A stretch of DNA of 64,000 nt from the NCBI RefSeq assembly GCF_900109545.1, contig NZ_FOAP01000030.1:37817-101816 (forward strand). Direction: 5' to 3'. Positions 16,570 to 25,903 of this stretch are shown here, in pieces. The stretch's first letter is position 1, and the number at the start of each line of letters is the position of its first letter. Made by a program: the position numbers and the translations under genes. The stretch comes from Stigmatella aurantiaca (GTDB taxonomy: Bacteria; Myxococcota; Myxococcia; Myxococcales; Myxococcaceae). The notes beneath the pieces were generated by a model that had not been told where the DNA came from, did not search any database, and saw only the letters and a program-made list of their open reading frames with translations.

Positions 16570-17382
16570 ATGAAGCCATCCATTCAGCAGCGCAATCACG
16601 TCCACGTACTGGGCCAGGGCCCGGAAACGCTCATCTTCTCGCACGGGTTCGGCGCCAATCAGCAGGCCTGGCGGCATCAGGTCGCGGCCTTCCAGGACCG
16701 GTATCGCATCGTCCTCTTCGACCACGTGGGCAGTGGCCAGTCCGACGTCCATGCCTACAACCCGCAGCGCCACAACAGCCTCCACGGCTATGCGGAGGAC
16801 GCGCTGGAGCTGTGCGAAGCGCTGAAGCTCTCCCGCTGCACCTGGGTGGGCCACTCCTTTGGCGGCATGGTGGGGGTGCTCGCGGCCACGAAGGCGCCTC
16901 ACCGCTTCCAGCGGCTCATCCTGGTGGGCGCCTCCCCCCGTTACCTCAACGACCCGGCCGAGGACTACTTCGGTGGCTTCGAGCAGCCGCAGCTGGACGC
17001 GCTCTACGCCGCCGTGTCATCCCAGTTTCCTGCCTGGGCAAGCGGCTTCGCCAGCGCCTCCATTCCCGGAAGGCCCGAGCTGATCGCGGAGCTCCTCCGC
17101 TCGCTTCAGGCCATGCGCCCAGACCTCGCCCTGTCCATGCTGCGCACCATCTTCCAGTCGGATCACCGCGCGGATCTACCCCGGCTGAAGGTGCCTACCC
17201 TCGCCGTGCAGACCGCGGAAGATTTCGCCGTGCCGCCAGCCGTGACCCGGTACGTGGCCCACCACATTCCCTATGCGGAACCGGCCCCCCTGGAGGACGA
17301 GGTGGGGCACCATCCCCACCTGTCGGCCCCGGAGAAGCTGAACCGGATCATCGAGACCTATCTCCGGAGAGGCGCCTCTTGA
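16570..17382 (+). CDS. RsbQ/KAI2-like alpha/beta hydrolase
   Basis: The 270-residue product starts at ATG 16570 after AGGGGGG; the long frame upstream is a shadow. It follows RsbQ of Bacillus subtilis closely as I recall it: RNHVHVLGQG, FSHGFGANQQAW, LFDHVGSGQSDV, YLNDPAEDYFGGFE and ADLPRLKVPTL. The catalytic triad falls at Ser96 (GHSFGG), Asp218 and His247, the same numbers as RsbQ. RsbQ acts with the PAS phosphatase RsbP in stress signalling, and the plant relatives KAI2 and D14 bind butenolides. No RsbP-like gene is present in the window. It probably binds or hydrolyses a small hydrophobic signal. Confidence 0.88.
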   Translation: MKPSIQQRNHVHVLGQGPETLIFSHGFGANQQAWRHQVAAFQDRYRIVLFDHVGSGQSDVHAYNPQRHNSLHGYAEDALELCEALKLSRCTWVGHSFGGMVGVLAATKAPHRFQRLILVGASPRYLNDPAEDYFGGFEQPQLDALYAAVSSQFPAWASGFASASIPGRPELIAELLRSLQAMRPDLALSMLRTIFQSDHRADLPRLKVPTLAVQTAEDFAVPPAVTRYVAHHIPYAEPAPLEDEVGHHPHLSAPEKLNRIIETYLRRGAS

Positions 17383-17401
17383 ACAGGCCATCTGCTCTGC
17401 A

Positions 17402-18574
17402 TCAAGGCGTGAGGACCACCTTGATGCAGCCGTCTTCCTTGTCGCGGAATTTCTTGTAGAGCGCGGGCGCGTCGGACAGCTTCGCCCGGTGGGTGACGAG
17501 CCGGGTGGGATCAATGGCCCCGGACTGGATCTTCTCCAGCAGCGGACGGGTGTAGCGCTGCACGTGCGTCTGCCCCGTCTTCATGGTCAGGCCCTTGTTG
17601 ACGAAGGAGCCAAAGGGAATCTTGTCCAGGAAGCCGATGTAGACGCCCGGGATGGAGACCGTTCCACCCTTGCGGCAGCAGTGGATGGCCTGGCGCAGCG
17701 CGTGCGGCCGGTCCGTCGCGAGCTTCACCGCCGCCTTGGCCTTGTCGATGACCGCATCGAAGCTCCCGGTGCCATGGGCCTCGGCGCCCACCGAGTCGAT
17801 GCAGCGGTCCGGGCCCCGGCCCTTCGTCATCTCGTTCAGCGTGTCGAAGACATCCTGCTTCGTGAAGTCGATGACCTCCGCCTTGCCCCAGGTACGCGCC
17901 AGTTCGAGCCGCTCGGGCACATGGTCGATGGCGATGACGCGGCCCGCCCCGAACATCCAGGCGCTCTGGATGGCGAACTGGCCCACGGGCCCGCAGCCCC
18001 ACACCGCCACGGTGTCCCCCTTCTCCATCTCGCAGTTCTCCGCCGCCATGTAGCCGGTGGGGAAGATGTCCGTGAGGAAGAGCACCTGCTCGTCGGTGAG
18101 GCTCTCCGGAATCTTCAGCGGCCCCACGTCCGCGTAGGGCACGCGCACGTACTCCGCCTGGCCTCCGGGGAAGCCGCCCAGCATGTGCGAGTACCCGAAG
18201 AGGCCCGAGGGCGAATAGCCCATCACCTTGGCGGCAATCTCCGCGTTGCGGTTCGAGCGGTCACACAGCGAGAAGAGCGTCTTCTGGCAGAAGAAGCACT
18301 CGCCGCACGCGATGGCGAAGGGCACGATGACCCGGTCGCCCTTCTTGAGCTTGGTGACGCCCGAGCCGATCTCCACCACCTCGCCCATGAACTCATGGCC
18401 AAGCACGTCCCCGCTCTTCATGGTCGGCATGTAGCCGTCCAGCAGGTGCAGGTCCGAGCCACAGATGGCGGTACGGGTCACCCGGATGATCGCGTCACGC
18501 GGATCTTCAATGGACGGATCCGGGGCGGTTTCATAGCGAACGTCACCGTGACCGTGCCAGCAGATGGCCTTCAT
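17402..18574 (-). CDS. Zinc-dependent alcohol dehydrogenase, formaldehyde-dehydrogenase-like
   Basis: The 390-residue enzyme starts at MKAICWHG (AGGAG about 10 bases upstream); the 64 residues before it in the open frame are not family sequence. Catalytic zinc ligands are in [12 protein letters not shown] and GHEFMGEV, and the structural zinc lobe is CGECFFCQ through LC. The NAD site is [13 protein letters not shown]. The insert [15 protein letters not shown] and [17 protein letters not shown] are typical of the glutathione-independent formaldehyde dehydrogenase branch. Substrate is not certain. It overlaps no neighbour and diverges from the VWA7-like gene. Confidence 0.9.
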   Translation of the reverse strand: MKAICWHGHGDVRYETAPDPSIEDPRDAIIRVTRTAICGSDLHLLDGYMPTMKSGDVLGHEFMGEVVEIGSGVTKLKKGDRVIVPFAIACGECFFCQKTLFSLCDRSNRNAEIAAKVMGYSPSGLFGYSHMLGGFPGGQAEYVRVPYADVGPLKIPESLTDEQVLFLTDIFPTGYMAAENCEMEKGDTVAVWGCGPVGQFAIQSAWMFGAGRVIAIDHVPERLELARTWGKAEVIDFTKQDVFDTLNEMTKGRGPDRCIDSVGAEAHGTGSFDAVIDKAKAAVKLATDRPHALRQAIHCCRKGGTVSIPGVYIGFLDKIPFGSFVNKGLTMKTGQTHVQRYTRPLLEKIQSGAIDPTRLVTHRAKLSDAPALYKKFRDKEDGCIKVVLTP

Positions 18575-18797
18575 CGTGAGGGCTGCTCCTTGTGGGCATC
18601 GAAAGTTTCGTGGAATCTGGCGATGGCACCCGGGGACCACCACGGTGGGTGAACGCGGAGTGCTCGCCTGACTGCCACCCGAGGGAGTGAAGCGGACCCG
18701 TGCCCTCTCGCGAGCGTCTGGCCTTGAACGCTTCCCGCACAAGATCCAGGGCGGGCCCGTGTCCAAGGCGAGACCGGGGACCTACTCATGCCCTCGC

Positions 18798-21116
18798 ATG
18801 AGTTCTCGGCCTTTCTTGCGTTGTGGGTTTTGGCTGGCGGTCGCGCTGGCCCTGCTGGTGAGTCCCTCCGTCCAGGCGTTCTGCCCGACCAATGGGGTGC
18901 GGTGTGGCCTCGGCGGGGCCGGGGTGACGCATCAAGACCTGACCGAGGAGACCCTGGAGGATCTCGCCCAGGAGCTCTTCGCCCTGTCCCACCCCACCCT
19001 GGCGATGAAACAGGCCTCCCAGGAGGTCTCCAAGGCCAACGCCGAGGTCGATGACGACCAGACGAATGGCTTCAAGCACTTCGATGGGGAGAGCTTCACG
19101 GCGGGCAAACAGCGGCTCGTCACCCTCTTTGAGGGCGTCCGGGAGTCCCTGAGGGCCGAGGATGCCACGGCCGCCCGGCGCCAGCTCGGACAGGCCCTGC
19201 ACACCCTGCAGGACTTCTACTCGCACTCGAACTGGATCGAGTCGGGACGCTCCGGGGCCCTTCCCAGCCTGTGGCGTTCCGGAGAGGCCCTGCCTCCTCC
19301 TGCCGCGGCGGACGCGCCCACGTGCAAGGCCTGCGAGTGGGTCCTCCTCTCGGACGGGAGCCTCCTCGTCGATTGTGGGGACAACCTGCTGACCCCGCTG
19401 CTGACCACGGGCTTCTATGGCGGGGAGAACGAGGTCCCCGCGGTTCCCACCAAGTGCCGCCATGGCGGCCCCTTCGACACGGGGCCTGGTCCTTTCGGGG
19501 GCATCAACAAGGACAGCGCGCTGCAGCTCCTGTCCCCTCATTTCGGCCTGCACGGCGCCGCGGCGGCCTCCGCCCTGGAGGCGAGCAAGCAATTCATCCG
19601 TGACCTCGTGGCCCCGCTCACCGAACACCAGCGCAGGCTCCTGTTCGGCGTGGGGCCGGCGCTGGCCCTGGTCCTCGATACCTCGGGTGGCTGGGAAGGA
19701 GGCCTGCTCTCCCAGCTCGTCCGGGAGGCTTCGCGGATCATCGACGCCCGGATGGGCACGGCGCAGGAGCCCTCGCGGTACATCCTGGTGCCCTTTCCAA
19801 GCACCTCCACGGGTGCCCTGGGCGCGATGGGAGATGCGCGCGAGTTCAAACGCGCGCTCACGTCCCTGAAGACGGGCGGCGGAGGCGCCTGCTCGGGCCC
19901 GTCCATGACGGCGGTGCTCCAGGCGCTCGGGACCGCCGGTCAAGGCGTGGACCTCTTCGTCTTCACCCGCTCCAGCGCCGGGGACGAGGCCCTGGCCTCC
20001 GCCGTCAGCGGGCTGGCCCGGAAACGGGACGCACGGATTCATGTGTTCCAGGCCGGCGCGTGTGGGGGCGACGCGGTCTACCGGCGCCTCGCTTCGGAGA
20101 CCGGAGGGCAGTTCTTCCAGCTCCAGGCCCTGGATGCGCTGGGCCTCTTCCACTTCGTGGATGCCACCGTTCGCGCCAACGCGGTGGAGCTCCTGTCGGT
20201 GGTGGAGCCCCAGGGCGGCAGCAGGACCTTCGCCGTGCCCGTGGACTCCTCCCTGTCCCAGGTGACGTTCTCCGTGAGCGGGGGCACCTCCCTGCGCCTC
20301 ACTCAGCCCAATGGGCTGCCCCTGCTGGGGGTGGAGCCCGGAGTCCGGAAGATCCCCCTCTCGACGGGGATGCTGGTGACGGTGGTGAACCCGCAGCCCG
20401 GCACCTGGACGGCCTCGATGACGCCCTCGGGTGGGTTCTCCTTCCGGGTCTCGGGCGAGAGCGCCTTGCGGTTCGAGCGCTTCGAGCTCGTTGAACCCTT
20501 TGGCCGCCCGGGACACCAGGGCTATGCCCCGCTGGTGGGCTTGCCCCTGAGCGCGGGCGCGTTCGCCCAGGCGCGGCTCTCCGGAGAGCTGGCGTCCACA
20601 CGGTTCGAGCTGCGCTCCCAGGCAGGCGGGCTCCTTCAGACGCTCGCGCTGGCCCCGGAGCCCGGAGGCGCTCCGCTGGAGTTCTTCGGGCCCGTGGACC
20701 TGCCCTCCTCCCCGTTTGCCATCTACGCCGTGGGGAGCACGCGTGGGGGAGAGCCCTATCAGCGGGCCCTGGTCACGGCGCGGGGGCCTCAGCCGGTGCG
20801 GGTCGTGGGCCCTGCCGCCCAGACGCTCACGCCGGGCACGGCGGCCTCCCTCGTCTTCCAGGTCCACAACTCCGGTGCGGTGAACACCTTCCGCCCCGTG
20901 CTCCTGGCGGACCCACGCTTCCCCGCGCGGGTCACGCCCAGCTCGCTCGTCCTGGGGCCCGAGGAGACCGGCACCTTCACCGTGCGCTGGGAGACGCCCC
21001 GGAACACGGTGCCCGGAACGGCGACGGCCTTGACGCTGGCGGCCGAGAGCCTCGTGCCCGGCGGGCCTCATAACTTCGCGGTGGTGGAAGCCCTGGTGGC
21101 CTCCCCCCCGCGGTAA
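18798..21116 (+). CDS. Secreted VWA7/Het-C-like protein
   Basis: A 772-residue exported protein; the start at 18798 puts the signal peptide (FWLAVALALLVSPSVQAF) at the N terminus. Residues about 30-270 match the N-terminal Het-C/VWA7 region: THQDLTEETL, then GQALHTLQDFYSHSNWIESG, a His/Asp-rich signature seen in proteins of that family. Next comes a von Willebrand A-like domain (PALALVLDTSG through ACGGDAVYRRLAS); its metal motif reads DTSGG, so metal binding may be altered. The C-terminal part has Ig-like or beta-sandwich stretches, ending in PQPVRVVGPAAQTLTPGTAA and similar. It probably acts in the periplasm or at the surface. Confidence 0.78.
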   Translation: MSSRPFLRCGFWLAVALALLVSPSVQAFCPTNGVRCGLGGAGVTHQDLTEETLEDLAQELFALSHPTLAMKQASQEVSKANAEVDDDQTNGFKHFDGESFTAGKQRLVTLFEGVRESLRAEDATAARRQLGQALHTLQDFYSHSNWIESGRSGALPSLWRSGEALPPPAAADAPTCKACEWVLLSDGSLLVDCGDNLLTPLLTTGFYGGENEVPAVPTKCRHGGPFDTGPGPFGGINKDSALQLLSPHFGLHGAAAASALEASKQFIRDLVAPLTEHQRRLLFGVGPALALVLDTSGGWEGGLLSQLVREASRIIDARMGTAQEPSRYILVPFPSTSTGALGAMGDAREFKRALTSLKTGGGGACSGPSMTAVLQALGTAGQGVDLFVFTRSSAGDEALASAVSGLARKRDARIHVFQAGACGGDAVYRRLASETGGQFFQLQALDALGLFHFVDATVRANAVELLSVVEPQGGSRTFAVPVDSSLSQVTFSVSGGTSLRLTQPNGLPLLGVEPGVRKIPLSTGMLVTVVNPQPGTWTASMTPSGGFSFRVSGESALRFERFELVEPFGRPGHQGYAPLVGLPLSAGAFAQARLSGELASTRFELRSQAGGLLQTLALAPEPGGAPLEFFGPVDLPSSPFAIYAVGSTRGGEPYQRALVTARGPQPVRVVGPAAQTLTPGTAASLVFQVHNSGAVNTFRPVLLADPRFPARVTPSSLVLGPEETGTFTVRWETPRNTVPGTATALTLAAESLVPGGPHNFAVVEALVASPPR

Positions 21117-21134
21117 CCGCCACCGGGGCGTGGC

Positions 21135-22037
21135 TCAGAGCTGACAGTACGCCGGCATCGAGGCAGGCAACCCTCCGGCGTACGGCGACGGCACCGTGCC
21201 ATAGGGGTGCGCCTGGAGGAACTGCCAGACCGCCGCGCGCGCGGCCGTGGGGATGGTGTGCCCATTGCCGTGGTTGCAGATCATCGAGAACTGCGACTTG
21301 GCCTTCAGATCGGCGGCGTAGTTCTGGCTCGCCGTCTGGAAGTTGATGACGACCTGGTCGGACGGGCCGCCATGGAAGATCATCGCGGCGAACTTGTTCA
21401 ACGGGTCTTGCGTGGGGATGGTGGAGACCTTTCCGCCTGAGTAGGTCACCACGCTCGCGATGTACCCCGAGCGGCGGTAGCTCATCTGCGTCGTGTTCAA
21501 GCCGCCCGCGCTCATGCCCATGCTGTGAATCCGGCGCACATCGACGCCCACCTTCTGAATGGCACAGGCCAGGACTTCGTCCGCCACCCGCAGGTCATCG
21601 TCACGGGACGTGGACGTGACGTAGAACCACGGGAACGTGCCCGAAGAAGGGTCACGCGTGGGCGCCGCGACAATCCCACCCTGCGCCTTGATGGCGGCGA
21701 TCTGCTCCGCACCGATGCCCGTGCTGGCCTCCGTCGGCTGGCTGCCCGTGCCGTGCCAATAGAAGACGAGCGGACCATCCAGCGTCTTGGCCGCATCCGA
21801 CATCCAGATGCGCACGCTGCGCGCCGGAAGGCCCGCGGGCCGGAACGTCAGCGTTCCCTCCTGAAACTCGGGACAGGTGCCCGTGGGCTTTGGGAGGAAG
21901 GCGGGCGAAGGCTGCGCCAGGCTGGCGCTTTCGCCCAAGAGCGTCTGCGGGCTGTCTTCCGCCCCCATCCGCTCAGTGCCCTCTTCACCACATGCACAAA
22001 CCAGCATGGCCAGCGTGGCCAGCAGCCCTCTCTTCAT
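21135..22037 (-). CDS. Esterase-family alpha/beta-hydrolase lipoprotein
   Basis: A 300-residue lipoprotein with lipobox VCAC. The core is an alpha/beta hydrolase of the PHB-depolymerase/feruloyl-esterase type: the oxyanion region FYWHGTGSQ, the nucleophile elbow GMSAGGLNTT, and a C-terminal His in CNHGNGHTIP. Substrate is unknown. Its gene follows the DNRLRE lipoprotein gene on the same strand by 55 bases, and a TATAAT promoter lies in between, so it may have its own transcript. It converges with the VWA7-like gene, 18 bases apart. Confidence 0.8.
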   Translation of the reverse strand: MKRGLLATLAMLVCACGEEGTERMGAEDSPQTLLGESASLAQPSPAFLPKPTGTCPEFQEGTLTFRPAGLPARSVRIWMSDAAKTLDGPLVFYWHGTGSQPTEASTGIGAEQIAAIKAQGGIVAAPTRDPSSGTFPWFYVTSTSRDDDLRVADEVLACAIQKVGVDVRRIHSMGMSAGGLNTTQMSYRRSGYIASVVTYSGGKVSTIPTQDPLNKFAAMIFHGGPSDQVVINFQTASQNYAADLKAKSQFSMICNHGNGHTIPTAARAAVWQFLQAHPYGTVPSPYAGGLPASMPAYCQL

Positions 22038-22084
22038 GGCGACGACCCCCTTGTCGAGGCAACAGCTCCCAGAAAAACAGGTAA

Positions 22085-22112
22085 ATTATAACTTACCCAC
22101 TTACTTGGACAA
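22085..22112 (-). promoter_or_regulatory. Candidate sigma70 promoter for esterase lipoprotein
   Basis: Read on the minus strand, TTGTCC (22107-22112), a 16-base spacer and a perfect TATAAT (22085-22090), 47 bases before the esterase start at 22037. It overlaps the last codons of the upstream gene, in an AT-rich patch unusual for this DNA. Confidence 0.5.
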
Positions 22113-23802
22113 CCACGTCGCTGAAAAACTGATCGGCGGCAGGGGCGTCCTTGCAGACCTCTCCGTCGATGAGGTGCGAGCCCATGTCGAAGAGGATCCG
22201 CACCTCGTTCGTGCCCGGCGTGGGGAGGATGGCCTCCGGGGCCGAATCAGATGGAGCCATCAGCGTCAGCATCTTCTGCGGCACGCTGCTCGCATCGCCT
22301 CCCCACTTCCAGAGCGCGAACGGTCCGTTGCTCTCATCGTGCGGCCCACTGAGGATGAGCACGGCCTGGTGGGCGTCGGACCAGGCCATGCCCCGGACGC
22401 CCTGGCCGCCCAGGTTCACGAGGAAGGCCTGGCCAAACTGGGCCCTGGCCCCCGTGATGACCGCGGCGGAGTTGGTCAGCGAGACGATGATTGCATTCGC
22501 GCCCGACTGCGGATTGCGGAACCCCACCAGCAGGGCGCCGGAAGGCACGGCCGCCAGCCCCTCGATGTTGACACCCTGCTCCTTGGGAGCCAGGTTGGCC
22601 ACGGTGGCCTTCGACAGCTGCGAGCGCGCCTCCAGCAACGCGATGACCGAAGCGTCCGGCTGGGTCCAGTTGGCCGCGTTCAGCATGTCCTTCAGCAGGT
22701 TCGAGGAGACTCCCGCGACGTGAAGCGAGGCACTGGGCACCGTGCCTGACACATCCAGGGCGAAGAACTTGTAGCGGGACGTCTGCAGCTCTCCGTCCTT
22801 GTTCCGGGCATGCGAGGTGGTGACATAGATGCGGTTGCCCACGCGCGCGGCATCCTCGAAATCCGCCTCGGCCGATGAGGAGACTCCCAGCGCGCTGCTC
22901 AGCTCCTTGCTCTGGACGGCGGACGCCTGACTCCCTTGGCGGAAGATGCGCGCGGTCTGCGATTCATCGTTGAAGTTCAAGAAGTGGTTGGCGTCGATCC
23001 AGGCGCCCCCTGAACCATCGCAAGTCCCCGCGTACGTCCCGGGCTGGGGCGCTCCCCCACCCGGCTCCTCCCCGCTGGGCAACTCCCAGACCACCGTCAG
23101 CTGGGGCCGGGCGGACGTGGTGGAGTACTCGCTCGAGCGGATCTCCAGCCGGTTGTCATTGTCCTTGTTGGCGATGAGGAGCCCACGGTTGAGCGAGGGG
23201 GCTGCCACCCATTTCTGCACCACCTCAAGGCCCGAGGCGTTCAGGGCCACGGTGTAGGTGCCCGTGGAGGAGGCCTTCACGGCGCCTAGGGACAGCGTGT
23301 TCCGGTCCCCACTGCCATCGGCGCCCTTCGAGGCCCAGGCGTGGCTGCTGTCTGCCTTCTCCCACGTCACCTGGCTTTCATTCCAGGCACGCGTCAGCTC
23401 ATAGAAGCCATAGGACTGATCCGCCTTGTCCGACACCGTGACGGAGATGGACGCGGACCGGACGATTGCCTGGGCGGGGATGCTCGACACATCCCACTGC
23501 AACAGGATGTAGTTCTCGTTGCCGCTTCCCGCGGGCGTGTCCCCGCTGGCCGAGAGGCGGGTGTCACCGCCATGGTTGGCCCCGGGGCGCTCCTCTTCGA
23601 TCATCGCATCGCGCGTTCCCGCGTAACCCGAGGACGGCGAGACACCATCCTGGAACACGGTGCTCTGCACGCCCGTGGCCGCCTGGGCTTCCTCCGAGAG
23701 CCACTCGCGCCCCGCTTCCGCCGGCGCCTCCACTCCGCAGCCCGCCGCGGTCAAGCCGCATGCCACCAGGGCACCGATGACCGGAACCTTCCATCCACGC
23801 AT
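22093..23802 (-). CDS. Lipoprotein with DNRLRE and DUF3616-like domains
   Basis: The 569-residue product starts with a lipoprotein signal (GLTAAGC). Residues about 45-240 resemble the DNRLRE domain: FQDGVSPSSGYAGTRD, DTRLSASGDT, ILLQWDVSSIP, TRAWNESQVTWEKADS and SARPQLTVVW. This beta-sandwich is found in secreted proteins. Residues about 260-560 look like DUF3616: SGGAWIDANHFLNFNDESQT, AEADFEDAARVGNRIYVTTSHARNKDG. The DUF3616 function is unknown and may be propeller-like. It is expected to sit in the envelope facing the periplasm or outside. Confidence 0.78.
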   Translation of the reverse strand: MRGWKVPVIGALVACGLTAAGCGVEAPAEAGREWLSEEAQAATGVQSTVFQDGVSPSSGYAGTRDAMIEEERPGANHGGDTRLSASGDTPAGSGNENYILLQWDVSSIPAQAIVRSASISVTVSDKADQSYGFYELTRAWNESQVTWEKADSSHAWASKGADGSGDRNTLSLGAVKASSTGTYTVALNASGLEVVQKWVAAPSLNRGLLIANKDNDNRLEIRSSEYSTTSARPQLTVVWELPSGEEPGGGAPQPGTYAGTCDGSGGAWIDANHFLNFNDESQTARIFRQGSQASAVQSKELSSALGVSSSAEADFEDAARVGNRIYVTTSHARNKDGELQTSRYKFFALDVSGTVPSASLHVAGVSSNLLKDMLNAANWTQPDASVIALLEARSQLSKATVANLAPKEQGVNIEGLAAVPSGALLVGFRNPQSGANAIIVSLTNSAAVITGARAQFGQAFLVNLGGQGVRGMAWSDAHQAVLILSGPHDESNGPFALWKWGGDASSVPQKMLTLMAPSDSAPEAILPTPGTNEVRILFDMGSHLIDGEVCKDAPAADQFFSDVVVQVSG

Positions 23803-23868
23803 GTGTTCTCCCTTGCACCCCGAGGTGCAGCGCGGAGGACCGTCACCCAGGCGGGGGCATGCGCTTCG

Positions 23869-25776
23869 TCACGATTGGCCGAATTTCGGTGTCAGTCCGG
23901 TGACACCCACGGCCTCTTCCGGGGCCTCCACCTCACGGCGCCAGCCATGGGCCTCCAGCCAAGCGCGGGCCGCCTCCGCCCGCTCGGTGTGGAAGGCATA
24001 GTCCACGGCGTCGCCTCCCACCGGGACGGCGGCGTTGTCATAGAGCTGTGCCCGGCCCTCGCGCAGCAGCAACACCGGCAGCAGCAGCTCCTCCAGCGCG
24101 CCTTCCGCGCTCGGCGCCGAGGAGCCCACCTGGGGGGCCACGAGCCGCCAGCGCTCCAGGAGGACCTGCCCCTTGTCGGACCAGGTGGCCCACTGGTCCA
24201 GGTTGCGCTCGTCTCCGAAGAGGACACGGCCGTGCTCGCCCGCGTGCTCCTTGCGCACCCCCAGGTGGCCCCGGTGCAAGGCCACCACCGGCCGCACCTT
24301 GCGGTCGAGCTCCCGCACCTTCTGCGCGAAGAGCAGGTTCACCGCCTCGTTGAGGGTCAGCCCCACGAAGCCCTCGCGCCCCTCGGGCTGAGCGCGCAGG
24401 AGCGTGCGCTCCTCCAGCCCATCCCCAAAGAGCACCTGAAAGCCCTCCTGCTCCGCGCGCCGGCAGGCCTCCGTGCCCACATCCACCAGCGTCACCCGCG
24501 CCCCCGCGGCCCGCAGCGCCCGCCCCACCAGACGCCCGAGCCCGTTGGCCCCCAGCACCACGTAGCCCCCCGGAGCACTCCGGCGGACGCCCAGGAGGCC
24601 CGCCACCCACCCGCCACTGAGCCCCTGCAACACCACCGTCATCCCGATGACCAGGAACACCAGCGCCCGGAGCGCGGGCCCACCCTCCACGCCCCCGGCC
24701 TCCAGCCGCGTGGCGAACAGGGAGGCCACCGCCGCGGCCACGATGCCCCGGGGCCCCAGCCAGGCGATGAAGCCGCGCTCGCGCCACGAGAGCTTGGAGC
24801 CGCGCGTGGACACCGCCACCGCCAGCGGCCGGACCAGCACCATGAGCAGCCCCACGGTGAGGAGCCCCCGCCAGCCCAGCGCCACCACCTCCCGGAGCCG
24901 CACGTCCGCGGCGAGCAGGACGAACAGCATGCCAATCAGCAACACCGTGAGCTGCTCCTTGAAGACGAGCAGCTCGCGCCGCACGGTGACGCCGGCATTG
25001 CCCACCACCAGCCCGGCCATGATGACTGCCACCACGCCGCTGTCCGGGGCCAGCGCCCCGCTGACCTGAAAGAGCCCCAGCACCAGGGAGAGGCTGAAGA
25101 CGTTGTTCAGCTCCTCGGGAACCCACCGCTCGGACTTCAGCCCCCGCGCAATGAGCACACCGGCCCCCAGCCCCAGCCCCAGCCCCACCCCCCAGCGCAG
25201 CGCCAGCTCCCGGAGGAACGTGGACAGGGCCTCCGAGGGCGGCCGCAGCGCCACCTCCAGGGCCACCACAGCGGTGATGGCGCCCACCGCGTCCACGAAG
25301 ATGCCCTCGGCCTCCAGCACGGTCTCCACCGGCCGGACCACGCGGATGCGGCGCAGCAGCGGGTTGATGACGGTGGGCCCCGTCACCATCACCAGCGTTC
25401 CGAAGAGCAGCGCGTTGCGCCAGCCCCAGCCCATGATCCAGTGGCCCGCGAGCGCCCCTCCCGCCGCCGTCACCAGGGCCCCCACGGTGACGAGCTGGCG
25501 GATGACGGTGACCTCCTTCTGCAAACGCCGAAGGTTGAGGCTCAAAGCACCTTCGAAGAGGATGACCGCGACCGAGAAGCTCACCAGGACGTGCAGGGCG
25601 CCCCCGAGGGACGCGGGCTGCACCAACCCGAGGGCCTCGGGGCCAAGCACCACCCCTGCGGCCAGGAGCAACACGATGCCAGGCACACTGAGGTGCCGGG
25701 CGAGGATCTGAGCCAGCATCCCCGCGACGAGGGCGAGGGCGACGGAGAGGGCCGGAGAGTGAGCCGTATGTTCCAT
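23869..25776 (-). CDS. Cation/proton antiporter with TrkA-type nucleotide-binding domain
   Basis: A 635-residue membrane protein. Residues about 10-395 hold a dozen hydrophobic helices of the CPA1/NhaP type, with VSFSVAVILFEGALSLN, MVTGPTVINPLL and FVDAVGAITAVVALEVAL as family signatures. Residues about 400-520 form a cytosolic Rossmann domain (YVVLGANGLGRLVGRAL) of TrkA-N type, which in relatives senses nucleotides. The last 110 residues are a further soluble region. It probably exchanges Na+ or K+ for protons. Neighbouring genes give no clue to its role. Confidence 0.9.
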   Translation of the reverse strand: MEHTAHSPALSVALALVAGMLAQILARHLSVPGIVLLLAAGVVLGPEALGLVQPASLGGALHVLVSFSVAVILFEGALSLNLRRLQKEVTVIRQLVTVGALVTAAGGALAGHWIMGWGWRNALLFGTLVMVTGPTVINPLLRRIRVVRPVETVLEAEGIFVDAVGAITAVVALEVALRPPSEALSTFLRELALRWGVGLGLGLGAGVLIARGLKSERWVPEELNNVFSLSLVLGLFQVSGALAPDSGVVAVIMAGLVVGNAGVTVRRELLVFKEQLTVLLIGMLFVLLAADVRLREVVALGWRGLLTVGLLMVLVRPLAVAVSTRGSKLSWRERGFIAWLGPRGIVAAAVASLFATRLEAGGVEGGPALRALVFLVIGMTVVLQGLSGGWVAGLLGVRRSAPGGYVVLGANGLGRLVGRALRAAGARVTLVDVGTEACRRAEQEGFQVLFGDGLEERTLLRAQPEGREGFVGLTLNEAVNLLFAQKVRELDRKVRPVVALHRGHLGVRKEHAGEHGRVLFGDERNLDQWATWSDKGQVLLERWRLVAPQVGSSAPSAEGALEELLLPVLLLREGRAQLYDNAAVPVGGDAVDYAFHTERAEAARAWLEAHGWRREVEAPEEAVGVTGLTPKFGQS

Positions 25777-25874
25777 GGAGGCAGGCGCCGGGGCGCGCCA
25801 CCGCCAAGCTAGTCACCCACGCGAAAGGCGCTCGCCCCACAGGGCCCAAGGGTTGGCCGCGCAACGAACGGCGA

Positions 25875-25895
25875 AGCCCCCGGGGCCCGGGGGCT
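25875..25895 (-). terminator. GC hairpin after FHA-TPR gene
   Basis: AGCCCCCGG and CCGGGGGCT form a 9-bp stem with a 3-base loop just past the stop of the FHA gene on the minus strand. No T-run is present. Confidence 0.4.
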
Positions 25896-25903
25896 CCGGG
25901 GCC

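Noticed and set aside
18575..18766. Upstream extension of the alcohol dehydrogenase on the minus strand
   Set aside because: Residues before MKAICWHG do not resemble any dehydrogenase and an AGGAG ribosome site precedes the internal ATG.
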